Below are positions 8,928 through 18,628 of a DNA stretch of 64,000 nt, in pieces. Within the stretch, counting starts at the first letter, position 1. Each line of letters begins with the position of its first letter. The notes beneath the pieces were generated by a model. It saw only the letters and a list, made by a program, of their open reading frames with translations. It ran no database searches and was not told where the DNA came from. The stretch is from Streptomyces sp. NBC_01210 (lineage in GTDB: Bacteria > Actinomycetota > Actinomycetes > Streptomycetales > Streptomycetaceae). The translations under genes and the position numbers were made by a program. The stretch spans positions 806,001 to 870,000 of the forward strand of contig NZ_CP108549.1 in the NCBI RefSeq assembly GCF_036010325.1, in the 5' to 3' direction.

Positions 8928-9854
8928 ATGAGCAACGCACTCGCCATCGCGACGGTCACCCAGGCACTGGCTCTGCTGATCGCGAACAACCTGAGCCCCG
9001 AGATGGACATCGCGGTCAAGGTCGAGACCCGTAAGCCACCGGCCGAGCCGCCGACCGACCCGACCATCCACGTCTTCCTCTACCAGGTCACGCCGAACCC
9101 CTCGATGCGCAACACCGACCTGCCGACGCGCGCCTCGGACGGCACGCTGCTCAAGCGACCCGCCGCCGCGCTGGATCTGCACTTTCTGATCAGTGCGTAC
9201 GGGGAGGAGGCGGAACTGGTCGGGCAGCGACTGATCGGCTGCGTGATCCGGACCCTGCACGAAATCCCGGTCCTGCCACAGGAGTTGATCGAACTCGCCG
9301 CGGAACGACCGTATCTGGCGGGCAGCGACCTTGCGGCGTCTGCGCAGAAGGTGCGCTTCACGCCGACGGTGATGGACATCGACGAGACGTCCAAACTGTG
9401 GGGGATGCTGCACCAGACTCCGTACACGCTGTCGGTGGCCTATCAGGCGTCGCTGGTCCTGATCGAGGGCCGCGAGAAGCCGGTCCCGGCGAAGCCGGTG
9501 GAGCAGCGGACGGTACGGGTGCTGCCGTTCGGGGCACCGGGAGCGCCGGTGCCGCCGGGAACCACGCCGCCGGCCGAGGAGCCGGCGCGTGCCCAGGACG
9601 AGACCGAGGCCGCCGGGGCGGAGAGCGCAACCGCTGAACCGGGCGCCGGGAAGAAGCGGGCCGCGACCAGGACGGCACCGTCAAAGGCAGCGCCCTCCAG
9701 GACCGCGCCGTCCAAGAACGTCCAGAGCAAGGCCGGTGCGAGCAAGGCCGCGGCGTCCAAGTCCACCGTCTCCAGGCCAGTGGCCAAGCGCGCCGCGCCC
9801 GACTCCCGTACCGGCAAGGACTCCGGCGCGAGCGCAGACGGCAAGGAGAGCTGA
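8928..9854 (+). CDS. eCIS tube terminator / cap protein (DUF4255, Pvc16/Afp16-like)
   Basis: A 308-residue protein. Residues 1-195 match the DUF4255 family: N-terminal ALAIATVTQALALLIANNL, then VFLYQVTPNPSMRN, DLHFLISAYG and a closing YTLSVAYQASLVLIEG. In known particles this protein caps the end of tube and sheath and fixes length. Residues from about 215 are low-complexity: an acidic stretch, then an Ala/Lys/Ser tail with repeated SKAA/PSK units, resembling histone-like tails and absent from typical members. The ATG lies 4 bases after the previous stop, with GAGG just upstream. Confidence 0.88.
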   Translation: MSNALAIATVTQALALLIANNLSPEMDIAVKVETRKPPAEPPTDPTIHVFLYQVTPNPSMRNTDLPTRASDGTLLKRPAAALDLHFLISAYGEEAELVGQRLIGCVIRTLHEIPVLPQELIELAAERPYLAGSDLAASAQKVRFTPTVMDIDETSKLWGMLHQTPYTLSVAYQASLVLIEGREKPVPAKPVEQRTVRVLPFGAPGAPVPPGTTPPAEEPARAQDETEAAGAESATAEPGAGKKRAATRTAPSKAAPSRTAPSKNVQSKAGASKAAASKSTVSRPVAKRAAPDSRTGKDSGASADGKES

Positions 9855-9860
9855 GACACG

Positions 9861-12026
9861 GTGCGGGACACGGGGGCGGGTGAGGGCATGGGTACGTACC
9901 AGGGAACCGGTCCGGGCACGGCGGACGCCGGTGCGGACGGCCGCGCGCTGGCTGCGGCCGTGCGGTCCGTCCTCGCGCGCATCGACGCCCATGCACAGCG
10001 CGCGCAGCACCGGACCCGGACGGCGGAGGGCGACGCATCTGCTGGATCCAGTGCAGCGGCCGGGGGCCCCGCAGCGGACGCGGCCGTACCCGTACCCGTA
10101 CGCGAAACCGACGTGCCGCCGGGGAACGACCGGCGCGCGAACACCACCGCTGCCACGCCGGACCAGTCGCGGCCCGCCGCCGCACCCGAACTCACCGCAC
10201 CCCGCACCTCCGCACTCGCTGCCTCCGGCCCCGCCACCCTGGACGCGCTCGTCGCCTGCTTCGGGCTGAGCCCCTTCGAGCGCGACATCGTCCTGCTCGC
10301 CGCCGCCGCGGAGCTGGACCCCACCACCGGCGGTCGTTGCGCCGCCGCGAGCGGCGATCCGGACCGCGCGCATCCCACCTTCTCGCTCGCCCTCGCCGCG
10401 CTCGCCGACCCGCACTGGAGCGCCCTCACGCCCGTCGCCCCGCTGCGCCGCTGGCGGCTCGTCGAGCTGGACGACGAGACCCGGTTGACCACCTCGCGGC
10501 TCCGCCTCGACGAGCGCATTCTGCACTTCCTGGTCGGCTCGCCGTATCTGGACTCCCGGCTGCACGGGCTGTTGCGCCGTACGACTGTGCCGGAGTCCCT
10601 GCCGGCTTCGTACGATCTCGCGGCGAGCCGGGTCGCCGCGGGCTGGGCGGTCGCGGGCCCCTACGCACCACTCCGCGTCGAGCTCGTCGGCGGCGATCTG
10701 CGCAGCCGCACCGACATCGCCGCCGCGGCCGCCCGCCGTTCCGGTCTCGGCCTGTACGCGATGGCCGCCGACGACATGCCGACCGACCCGGCCGACCGCG
10801 ACCGGCTGGCGCGCCTCTGGCAGCGCGAGGCGATCCTGCTGCCCGCCGCGTTGCTTGTCGAGGTCGGCGACCTGGAACGCGAACAGGCCGCGGCCACGGA
10901 CGCGTTCATCGAGAGCGCTGCCGTACCGCTCGTCGTCTCCAGCCCGGACCCGCGGCAGACCGCCCGGCCGCGCGGTGAACGGGTCACCGTCCCCGCTCTC
11001 GACACCGAGGAGCAACTCGGCGTGTGGGCGGACGCCTTCGAGGACGTGCCCGAGGTGTCCGAGGAGGACCTGAAGGATCTCGTCGAGCAGTTCTCGCTGC
11101 CGCCGCATCTGATCAGGTCCGCCGGCGCGACCGTCGTACGGGATCTGCCCGGTGAGGACGAACTGGACGCCACCGGGCTGGCCTGGAAGGCCGGGCTCAC
11201 CGAGGCGCGGATGGGCATGGACGAGCTGGGCCGGCGGATCGAGCCGCAGGCGGCGTGGGGCGATCTGGTACTGGCGGAACGGCAGTTGAGAATCCTGCGC
11301 GAGGTCGTCGCGCATGTGCGTCAGCGGGCGACCGTCTACCAGGAGTGGGGCTTCGCCGCGACGCTGCGCCGCGGCCTCGGCGTCACCGCGCTGTTCGCGG
11401 GCGGCTCCGGTACCGGCAAGACGCTCGCCGCCGAGGTGATGGCGAAAGAGCTGGGCCTGGATCTGTTCATCATCGATCTGTCCCAGGTGGTCAGTAAGTA
11501 CATCGGTGAGACCGAGAAGAACCTGCGCAAGGTCTTCGACGCGGCCGAGCGCGGCGGCGCGCTGCTGCTCTTCGACGAGGCGGACGCCCTCTTCGGCAAG
11601 CGCAGCGAGGTCAAGGACAGCCATGACCGGTACGCCAACCTCGAGGTCAGCTATCTGCTCATGCGTATGGAGGCGTATCGCGGTCTGGCGATCCTCACGA
11701 CGAATATGAAGCAGGCTCTGGACACAGCCTTTATGCGCCGTATCCGCTTCGTCGTCGACTTCCCCTTCCCCGGGGAGAGCGAGCGCGCCGAGATCTGGCG
11801 GCGGGTGCTGCCCGCGCGGGTGCCGATGAAGGGCGTCGATCCGGAGCTGCTCGCCCGGCTGACCGTGGCGGGCGGCTCGATCCGCAATATCGCGCTGTCG
11901 GGCGCCTTCCTCGCCGCGGAGGAGGGCGACCGGCTCCAGATGCGTCACATGCTGGAGGCGGCGCGTACCGAATACCTCAAGCTGGACCGCTCCTTGACGC
12001 CTTCGGAGGTCCACGGATGGGTCTGA
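9861..12026 (+). CDS. eCIS AAA+ ATPase (Afp15/Pvc15-like)
   Basis: A 721-residue protein whose C-terminal third is an AAA+ module. It has Walker A GGSGTGKT at about 514-521, the YIGETEKNL segment, Walker B LLLFDEADALFG and a DTAFMRRIRFVVDF arginine-finger region. The first 100 residues are Ala/Pro-rich and probably disordered; the middle is an all-helical domain typical of eCIS ATPases. The family is needed for particle assembly, possibly remodelling sheath or loading cargo. GTG at 9861, with AGGAGAG 10 bases upstream, is preferred; an ATG at 9888 is possible. It overlaps the next gene by 10 bases. Confidence 0.92.
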   Translation: MRDTGAGEGMGTYQGTGPGTADAGADGRALAAAVRSVLARIDAHAQRAQHRTRTAEGDASAGSSAAAGGPAADAAVPVPVRETDVPPGNDRRANTTAATPDQSRPAAAPELTAPRTSALAASGPATLDALVACFGLSPFERDIVLLAAAAELDPTTGGRCAAASGDPDRAHPTFSLALAALADPHWSALTPVAPLRRWRLVELDDETRLTTSRLRLDERILHFLVGSPYLDSRLHGLLRRTTVPESLPASYDLAASRVAAGWAVAGPYAPLRVELVGGDLRSRTDIAAAAARRSGLGLYAMAADDMPTDPADRDRLARLWQREAILLPAALLVEVGDLEREQAAATDAFIESAAVPLVVSSPDPRQTARPRGERVTVPALDTEEQLGVWADAFEDVPEVSEEDLKDLVEQFSLPPHLIRSAGATVVRDLPGEDELDATGLAWKAGLTEARMGMDELGRRIEPQAAWGDLVLAERQLRILREVVAHVRQRATVYQEWGFAATLRRGLGVTALFAGGSGTGKTLAAEVMAKELGLDLFIIDLSQVVSKYIGETEKNLRKVFDAAERGGALLLFDEADALFGKRSEVKDSHDRYANLEVSYLLMRMEAYRGLAILTTNMKQALDTAFMRRIRFVVDFPFPGESERAEIWRRVLPARVPMKGVDPELLARLTVAGGSIRNIALSGAFLAAEEGDRLQMRHMLEAARTEYLKLDRSLTPSEVHGWV

Positions 12027-12313
12027 ACGAGGCACCGCGCCCTGCGGAGCGCACAATCCGTGTGGACATCGGCGAGCTGGTGCTCGACGGGTTCGAGCGG
12101 CTCGACCCCGACCGGGTGTCGGCCGCCTTCGAGGCTGAGCTGGCCCGTCTCGTACGAGAGAGGGGTGTACCGCTGGCTGCTGACGGCGGCCAGGCCCTCG
12201 ACTCCTTGTCCGGGCTGCCGCCGCTGCCGGCCACCACGTCGCCGGGGCGGCTCGGCGAGGCGCTGGCGCGTGCGGTGCACGCGGGCCTTTCGGGGCGGGG
12301 TGAGGCGCAATGA
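12017..12313 (+). CDS. small eCIS protein sharing the IG-motif
   Basis: A 98-residue protein without recognised domain. Residues 5-23 read APRPAERTIRVDIGELVL, close to the motif near the end of the protein at 8198-8923. The rest is helical and then Pro/Gly-rich. It overlaps the ATPase gene by 10 bases and the giant gene after it by 4, so it is probably made in step with them. An adaptor or chaperone role for the 2103-residue neighbour is plausible but unproven. Confidence 0.65.
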   Translation: MGLNEAPRPAERTIRVDIGELVLDGFERLDPDRVSAAFEAELARLVRERGVPLAADGGQALDSLSGLPPLPATTSPGRLGEALARAVHAGLSGRGEAQ

Positions 12314-15300
12314 GTACGTCACACGCCCAGGACGCGCAGGCGGCGCAGGCCGAACGGCGGCGCAAGCGCAAGGAGCGGGCCAAGTCCCGTACGCCGGAGC
12401 CGAAGAACATCGTCAGCGGAGCCGGACAGCCGCTGGACCTGAGCGTACGGCGGGAGCTGGAGGAGCAGCTCGGGCACGACTTCAGCCGAGTGCGGCTGCA
12501 CACCGACCGGGACGCGGGCACGCTCACGGAGCTGCTGGGCGCGGACGCGGTCGCGGTCGGCCAGGACATCTTCTTCCGCGAGGGAACGTACCGGCCGGGC
12601 ACGGCGGACGGACAGCGGCTGCTGGCCCATGAGTTGCTGCACACCGTGCAGAACCCGGACGGTCTGGGCGCTCTGCGGGCGGGCCGCGATCCGGGTGCGG
12701 TGAGCCTGCCGCAGCAGGCGATGGAGCGCGAGGCCGAGTCGGCGGCGCAGGCCCTCGTACGGGACGAGGAGCAGGCCCCCGAAGTGGAGCCGGATCAGTC
12801 CACGCCCGGCTGGCTGCGCTACGCAACGGTCGACGCCGACCGCAATCGGATGGAGAAGCTGGATCCGGCGACGCTGGTGGACCGGCTCGCGAACGGCGTA
12901 CTGCGTTCGCTGCGCGGCGACCCGGCGGACCTCTCCCACCGCGTACGCCTCCAACTTGCCCGGATGTCACCGGACTTGCAGGACTCGGTGCTGGACCGGC
13001 TGGAGGGGCGCCTTCTCTCGAACGAGTACGACCGGCTGCTGGACCTCACCGAGCAGGCCGAGGTCCTGCCCGTGGAACTCCAGCCGGCCGAGGTGCCCGC
13101 GCCGGAGGCGGACCTCTTCGAGCTGCTGGGTGTCGAGCGCACGCAGTGGAAGCGCAAGGAAGAGAGCGGGCGCGAGGCCAAGGGAAGGCGGGACGAGGAC
13201 GCCCGCCAGGAGCGGAAGGACGCCAAGGCGCGCGACGAGAAGCGCGGCGGTGACCGGAGCAGGGCGCAGTCGGACGCCGCGGCCGAGGAGACGGAAGCCG
13301 CCCGGCGCACGGAGCAGGAGGACGAGCGTGCCCAGGCCAGGCAGCAGGCCGCGCAGGAGCAGCTGCAGGAAGAGGAGCAGCAGGGCCAGGACCGGCAGCG
13401 GGTCGACGAGGCCGCCGACGCGCGTGCGCAGGGCCAGGCGGATGGCGCCGAGAAGGTCAAGGAGGAGCGCAAGGAGCAGCGCGACCGGGAGGAGCAGGAC
13501 CCGGAGCAGGCGAACGCTCCTGGCGCCGACAAGCGCAAGCGCAAGGACGACGCGAAGAAGCCGGCGGACGGGTCGAAGCAGGAGAACCTCGACCCGAGGG
13601 CGAAGGGGCAGCCCGGTGCCGTACGCCCGGAGAAGGTGGACGAGCGGGCGGAGCAGCGGGACAGCGCGCTGTCCGAGCACGGCCTCCACGAGAAGGACGA
13701 GGACGAGGACGAACCGCGCGAGGAGGAGAAGCCGCTCGGGCTTGAGGCGGGCGCGGACAGTGAAATCGGCGGTGAGCAGGACGGCAGCCGGGACAAGGGC
13801 GGTGCGGCCAAGGGCGGGCCGGAGCTGAAGCCCGAGGACTATCTGCCCGACGCCGACCTGGACCTTTCCTCCGTACCGACCGCCGACCGGATGACCCCCG
13901 GCGCCGCGGAACCGTCCGTCCCGTCCTTCCCTTCACCGCCGCCGACCAAGGCAGAGCGGGTCGAGCAGCAGCGGGAGAACGAGGCCAACGAGGAGGACGA
14001 GGAGTCCGCCGGGCCCGAGGCGAAGGCGCCGGGCGAGGACGTGGGTCCGGTCGAGGGCGAGGCGCCGCAGCCCGAGGGCGGACCCGCGGCCCAGGCCCAG
14101 GACCGCAGCGCCAAGGATCTCCAGCCGGACAAGCCGACCGACCAGGAGGTCGGCCGCGACCCGGAGACCACCGAGAAGGACCAGCAGGAGCCCGAGGCCG
14201 AGAAGACGGACCCCGCGCAACAGCAGGAAGACGGGGCCGCCAAGGACGAGGATTCCGGTGACGGCGAGGAGAGGCCGGACGCCAAGGATGCGCAGGACGA
14301 GCAGCGGGAGCTGCAGGAGCGCGGGCAGCAGGAGGAGCGGGGCGGGCAGGGGCAGGGCGCTGCCGCGGACAAGACCGCTGCCGTTGCTTCGGGTCCGGAC
14401 GCCTCACCCGGCCCTGCGGCGATGCGCCCTGCGGGTGCGCAGACGCAGAAGGCGGCCACCGAGGACCGTAACCCCTCCCCCGCCGCGCGGCGTGACGCCG
14501 AGCCGCCCAAGTCCGAGCGGGAAGCGGCCGGGCCCAAGAGCCGGATCCCCAAGGAGAGCGGTCCCGGTGCGGCTCCCCACGGCTCGGTCGGCGCCGCCGA
14601 ACAGGCCGGTCCGACCACGGCAGCGGGCCCCGGAGCAGCGCCTTCCGCAGCACAGGCTGCCGTCAGCCCGGCGGGCGAACAGGCCTCGAGCCCCGGCAGG
14701 ATGGGCGCGCCGGCACCGGAAGGCGCCCAGGCCGCCCCCGAGGCGTCGCTGGAGAAGGACGGCGGCGGCTGCGCCCCGCCGGAACCCGCGGCGGAGAAGG
14801 AAGAAGGCGGCGGTAGCTGCGGCGGAGGCGGCGGTGCGGCCCCCGAGGAGAAGCAGGAGGAGCCGCCGGACGTCTCGGCCCAGGACCCGAAGTCCGCGAT
14901 CAGTACGGTCAGCAAGCTCGCCCCGGACCAGGCCGCCGCCGCGATGCCCGGTGTGGACGCCGCCGCTGACAAGAAGGTCGGCGAGGAGCAGCAGCGCCTG
15001 GACGCCAACCCGCCGAAGCGGGAACGTCCTTCGGGCGCACCCCAGACCCAGTCGGGCCCCCCGGAGGCGGCCGCGCCTGCCGCCGAGGTGACGGGCAAGG
15101 TCGAGAAGCTCGGGCCCGAGGACCAGGCCGAGAAGCAGAAGGCGAAGGGCAGCGAGAAGGCGGAAGGCGCGAAGCCGACCGACAACACTCCCCCGCCGCC
15201 GCCACCCGTGGCGGACAAGCTGACCGCGGAAGAGGCGAAGAACGTCGACGCCGCGGCCGACGCGGTGCCGACCGTCGACCCGGAACTCCAGAACAAGACG

Positions 15301-18300
15301 GTGGGCCCCGCCCCCAAGATCAGGCTTGAGGGCGAGAGCGACCCGAAGCGCACGGACGACCAGGCCAAGGCGCTGAAGGAGAAGCAGTCCGACATCCAGA
15401 GCACGGGCCGTGAGGACGCGGCCAAGCCGATGGGTGAGGACCGGATCTTCCCCAACGCGCCCCAGGAGCAGCTGGTCGGCAAGGCCGTGGGCCGCGCCGG
15501 CGGCAAGGGCGGCAAGGGCGGCAATCTGGCTGCCTCGCCCATGCCCAAGCCCGGCGTCGGCGCGGTCGCCAAGCAGGAGCGCGGCTCGGAGATTCAAGGT
15601 GCGGCGGGCCAGGCGCAGGGCGATCTGGTCGCCAAGGAGAAGGAACAGCAGCAGGGCGAGCAGCAGGCCAAGCAGGAGAAGCAGACCGAGATCGACCGCG
15701 AGGTCACCCAGAACGCGGAGAAGCAGACGGCCGAGCGCGGCCGGGCCGCCGACGAGGCGCAGCGCGAGCGCGAGGGCTGGCGCAACGAGCAGGACCAGAA
15801 GATCGAGGACGCGGACAAGGAGTCCGAGAAGGAACACACGTCCAAGAACAAGGAGATCGTCAAGGCCCGCGACGACAAGGACAAGGAGGTCGGCGACAGG
15901 AAGGACAAGGACAACCAGCAGATCGACAGGGAGCGGGAGAACGCGGAGAAGGAGGCCGAGAAGAAGAAGGAGGACGAGAAGCCCTCCGGGGGCTTCTTCG
16001 GCTGGGTCGCCGACGCGGTGAAGAGCGCGTTCAACGCGATCCTCGACGCGGCGCGCAAGGTCGTCAACGGCATCATCGACACATTCAAGGAGTGGGCCAA
16101 CAAGGCCATCGACTTCGTACGTGACCTCGCCATCAAGGCGATCAACGTGCTGGCGGACGCGCTGATCGCCATCGGGGACGTGCTGCTCGCGGCCTTCCCT
16201 GAATTACGGGACAAGTTCCGCAAGGCGATCGAGGGCTTGCGCGACAAGGCGATCGCCGCGGTCAACGCGCTGGCGGACGGCCTGAAGAAGGCGGTCAACG
16301 CCCTGCTCGACGCCCTGGCGGCAGGCCTGAACGCGCTACTCGACGTGCTGGAAGCGGGCATCAAGGCCGTCATCAAGATCTACCAGGCGGTCATTCTCGG
16401 CGCGATCAAGTTCGCCCAGGCGGCGATCGAGGCGCTGGGCAAGTTCGCGGCGCTGATCGCGGACATCGCGCCGGACCCGGGTGGCTGGATCAGCAAGGCC
16501 GGCAGCTCGGCGAAGGCGGGCATCAGCGATCACCTCTGGGGCGCCATCAAGACGGGCGTGAAGCGGTGGTTCGACACCAAGGTCGAGGGCATCCTCGGTC
16601 TCGGCAAGGCCGTGATCAACGTCCTGGTGAAGGGCTGCGTCTCGATCAAGCAGATCGGGAAGATGGCGTGGGACGCGATCATCGCCTCGCTCCCGATGAT
16701 GATCGCCTCGCTCGTCATCGAGAAGGTCGTCTCAATGATCGTCCCCGCGGCGGGCGCGATCCTCACGATCGTCCAGGGCCTGATGGCCGCCTGGCAGAGC
16801 ATCAGCTCGATTCTCTCGGCCTTCAGCAAGTTCTGGGCCTACTTGAAGGCGGTCAAGGCGGGTCCGGCGGCGTGCCTGTTCGCGGAGGCGGTGGCCGCGG
16901 GTGTTGTCGCACTGCTGGACTTCATCGCCAACTTCCTTCTCCAACGCCTCGGTTCTGCGACCAAGGGTGTCGGCAAGCGCCTCAAGGCGATGGCCGAGAC
17001 GATCATGAAGGGCCTGAAGAAGACGGGCAAGGGCGCCAAGAAGGCGGCCGGCGAGGCGGTCAACAAGGCGCGGGGCGCGATCCGGAACGCCACCCAGACC
17101 CTGCGCAAGCCGGCCGCGGCCCCCAAACCGAAGGCGAAGCCTTCCCCGAACCCGAAGGCCCCGCCCAAGCCGAAGGACACGGCGACACCGAAGTCTCCTG
17201 CAAAGCCGGAGCCGACACCGGCGAAGCCGAAGGACACGACACCGGGTCCGTCGAAGGACAAGACCCGGGGCGGCCAGAAGGACAGCACGCCCCAAACCCC
17301 CAAGAAGAAGAAAGAGATCGAGGGCCCGAAGCCCACCAAGCCTCAGAAGCCGAAGTCCCCGGTGGGCAAGGCCCTCGGCAAGGCGAAAACGGCCGTCAAG
17401 TCAGCCTTGAAGAAGGTCCGCAACGCGGCGAAGACGCTGGGCAAGAAGCTCAAGAAGAGCAAGGTGGGCAAGGCACTCAAGAACAGCGCAGCGAAGCTGC
17501 GCAACGCCTTCAAGAGCATGCGGAACAAACTGCGCACCAAGCTGGACAACTACCGGGCGCGGAACGCTCGACGCAATGAGAAGAAGAAGGATCAGAAGGA
17601 CTCCAAGCAGAAACGCCTCGACAAAGCAATTCTTCGTATGCGGCCGCTCATCAAGAAGAAAACGAAGAAGGGCATGCCTGACACCGCGTTCCGCGCGATG
17701 CTGGGCGCAATGCGCAGGTGGTACCGGCTCAGCAGTCTCACCGCCACGGGCAAGCCACGCACCGTACTGCGGGCCACGGTGAATCCCGGCGAAGACTTCG
17801 AAGACGTCTATCCGACTCAGGATCAGCAGACGGGACGCACGGACGACTACGACGAGCGCCAGGACGAGGTGCCCAAGCCGAAACCGAAGATCCCCAACTT
17901 CACGGACAACAGACTGGCGACCAACTTCACGGCGGAGTACCTCAACAAGTCCGTCAAGGGAACCCCGGCCCCCGATGCCAATCCGGGGCAGCCCATCGGC
18001 TGGGACTACGCACAGAAGATAAACGACGATCCCAGCGACAGGTGGGTCAGAATGCATCTCCTGCCCGATCGCATCGGTGGCAAGGCCAAGGGGTCCAACC
18101 TCGTCCCGGCCAGCGGCCCCGGGGTCAACACCCCCTTCCTCCACGGAGTGGAGCAAGGGGCATGGGAGGCCCTGCACCACGACAAGGAGGAGATGATCTG
18201 GTACCGGGTCGAAGTGAGGTTCCACAAGCCACCCCAATCGCCGACCCGAGGATTCCCGAGCTACATCAAGGCAACCTGGGCCGGGTACTTCGAAAACCGC

Positions 18301-18621
18301 AAGGAAAGGCGCTGGGAGAAGAACAGAAGGCCTGCCTGGAATTCATTCGAGGCGAAGCCGGCACCACCAGACCCGTCCAAGAAGCTCCGCATCAACCACG
18401 ACAGCATCGACAAGATAAGGCGGCGACTCAGGGAAACACCCGAGTTTGCCCGGGTCATCGTGAACAATCGCTCCTATCGTGACTTCAACGGCATCAAGAA
18501 GGCGTTCGAGCGACACGAGAGGGGAAAGCCGGAGATTCAGAAGTTTAAGAAACTGGACCAGCGGCTGAAGGCAATATCCCAACTCATAGACGCCGACCTG
18601 ATCGTCTTCACAAAGGAGTGA
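12310..18621 (+). CDS. giant eCIS-associated protein: DUF4157 head and His-Me-finger-like nuclease tail
   Basis: A 2103-residue protein. Residues about 36-117 are the eCIS-core DUF4157 domain, with the metallopeptidase-like HELLHTVQ at 107-114. Residues about 278-1230 are highly charged Glu/Lys/Gln sequence with coiled-coil character and a Cys/Gly-rich patch near 818-845. Residues about 1231-1580 hold many amphipathic and hydrophobic helices, then a Lys/Pro-rich linker to about 1780. The end (about 1858-2103) contains HLLPDRIGG (H1916), NLVPASGPGVN (N1930, N1940) and a trailing WEAL, the layout of DNA/RNA non-specific endonucleases of the His-Me finger type. It may be a cargo toxin; its length and helical middle also fit a tape-measure role. 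Base use of the tail differs from the rest. It overlaps the preceding gene by ATGA. Confidence 0.8.
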   Translation: MSTSHAQDAQAAQAERRRKRKERAKSRTPEPKNIVSGAGQPLDLSVRRELEEQLGHDFSRVRLHTDRDAGTLTELLGADAVAVGQDIFFREGTYRPGTADGQRLLAHELLHTVQNPDGLGALRAGRDPGAVSLPQQAMEREAESAAQALVRDEEQAPEVEPDQSTPGWLRYATVDADRNRMEKLDPATLVDRLANGVLRSLRGDPADLSHRVRLQLARMSPDLQDSVLDRLEGRLLSNEYDRLLDLTEQAEVLPVELQPAEVPAPEADLFELLGVERTQWKRKEESGREAKGRRDEDARQERKDAKARDEKRGGDRSRAQSDAAAEETEAARRTEQEDERAQARQQAAQEQLQEEEQQGQDRQRVDEAADARAQGQADGAEKVKEERKEQRDREEQDPEQANAPGADKRKRKDDAKKPADGSKQENLDPRAKGQPGAVRPEKVDERAEQRDSALSEHGLHEKDEDEDEPREEEKPLGLEAGADSEIGGEQDGSRDKGGAAKGGPELKPEDYLPDADLDLSSVPTADRMTPGAAEPSVPSFPSPPPTKAERVEQQRENEANEEDEESAGPEAKAPGEDVGPVEGEAPQPEGGPAAQAQDRSAKDLQPDKPTDQEVGRDPETTEKDQQEPEAEKTDPAQQQEDGAAKDEDSGDGEERPDAKDAQDEQRELQERGQQEERGGQGQGAAADKTAAVASGPDASPGPAAMRPAGAQTQKAATEDRNPSPAARRDAEPPKSEREAAGPKSRIPKESGPGAAPHGSVGAAEQAGPTTAAGPGAAPSAAQAAVSPAGEQASSPGRMGAPAPEGAQAAPEASLEKDGGGCAPPEPAAEKEEGGGSCGGGGGAAPEEKQEEPPDVSAQDPKSAISTVSKLAPDQAAAAMPGVDAAADKKVGEEQQRLDANPPKRERPSGAPQTQSGPPEAAAPAAEVTGKVEKLGPEDQAEKQKAKGSEKAEGAKPTDNTPPPPPPVADKLTAEEAKNVDAAADAVPTVDPELQNKTVGPAPKIRLEGESDPKRTDDQAKALKEKQSDIQSTGREDAAKPMGEDRIFPNAPQEQLVGKAVGRAGGKGGKGGNLAASPMPKPGVGAVAKQERGSEIQGAAGQAQGDLVAKEKEQQQGEQQAKQEKQTEIDREVTQNAEKQTAERGRAADEAQREREGWRNEQDQKIEDADKESEKEHTSKNKEIVKARDDKDKEVGDRKDKDNQQIDRERENAEKEAEKKKEDEKPSGGFFGWVADAVKSAFNAILDAARKVVNGIIDTFKEWANKAIDFVRDLAIKAINVLADALIAIGDVLLAAFPELRDKFRKAIEGLRDKAIAAVNALADGLKKAVNALLDALAAGLNALLDVLEAGIKAVIKIYQAVILGAIKFAQAAIEALGKFAALIADIAPDPGGWISKAGSSAKAGISDHLWGAIKTGVKRWFDTKVEGILGLGKAVINVLVKGCVSIKQIGKMAWDAIIASLPMMIASLVIEKVVSMIVPAAGAILTIVQGLMAAWQSISSILSAFSKFWAYLKAVKAGPAACLFAEAVAAGVVALLDFIANFLLQRLGSATKGVGKRLKAMAETIMKGLKKTGKGAKKAAGEAVNKARGAIRNATQTLRKPAAAPKPKAKPSPNPKAPPKPKDTATPKSPAKPEPTPAKPKDTTPGPSKDKTRGGQKDSTPQTPKKKKEIEGPKPTKPQKPKSPVGKALGKAKTAVKSALKKVRNAAKTLGKKLKKSKVGKALKNSAAKLRNAFKSMRNKLRTKLDNYRARNARRNEKKKDQKDSKQKRLDKAILRMRPLIKKKTKKGMPDTAFRAMLGAMRRWYRLSSLTATGKPRTVLRATVNPGEDFEDVYPTQDQQTGRTDDYDERQDEVPKPKPKIPNFTDNRLATNFTAEYLNKSVKGTPAPDANPGQPIGWDYAQKINDDPSDRWVRMHLLPDRIGGKAKGSNLVPASGPGVNTPFLHGVEQGAWEALHHDKEEMIWYRVEVRFHKPPQSPTRGFPSYIKATWAGYFENRKERRWEKNRRPAWNSFEAKPAPPDPSKKLRINHDSIDKIRRRLRETPEFARVIVNNRSYRDFNGIKKAFERHERGKPEIQKFKKLDQRLKAISQLIDADLIVFTKE

Positions 18622-18628
18622 CGCAAGG

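Noticed and set aside
9681..12644. 987-residue minus-strand frame
   Set aside because: Antisense shadow of the AAA+ ATPase and neighbouring eCIS genes; no domain or binding site.
13839..15837. Long Ser/Leu-rich minus-strand frames opposite the giant gene
   Set aside because: Complement of repetitive Glu/Lys/Gln codons; composition is forced by the plus-strand coding.
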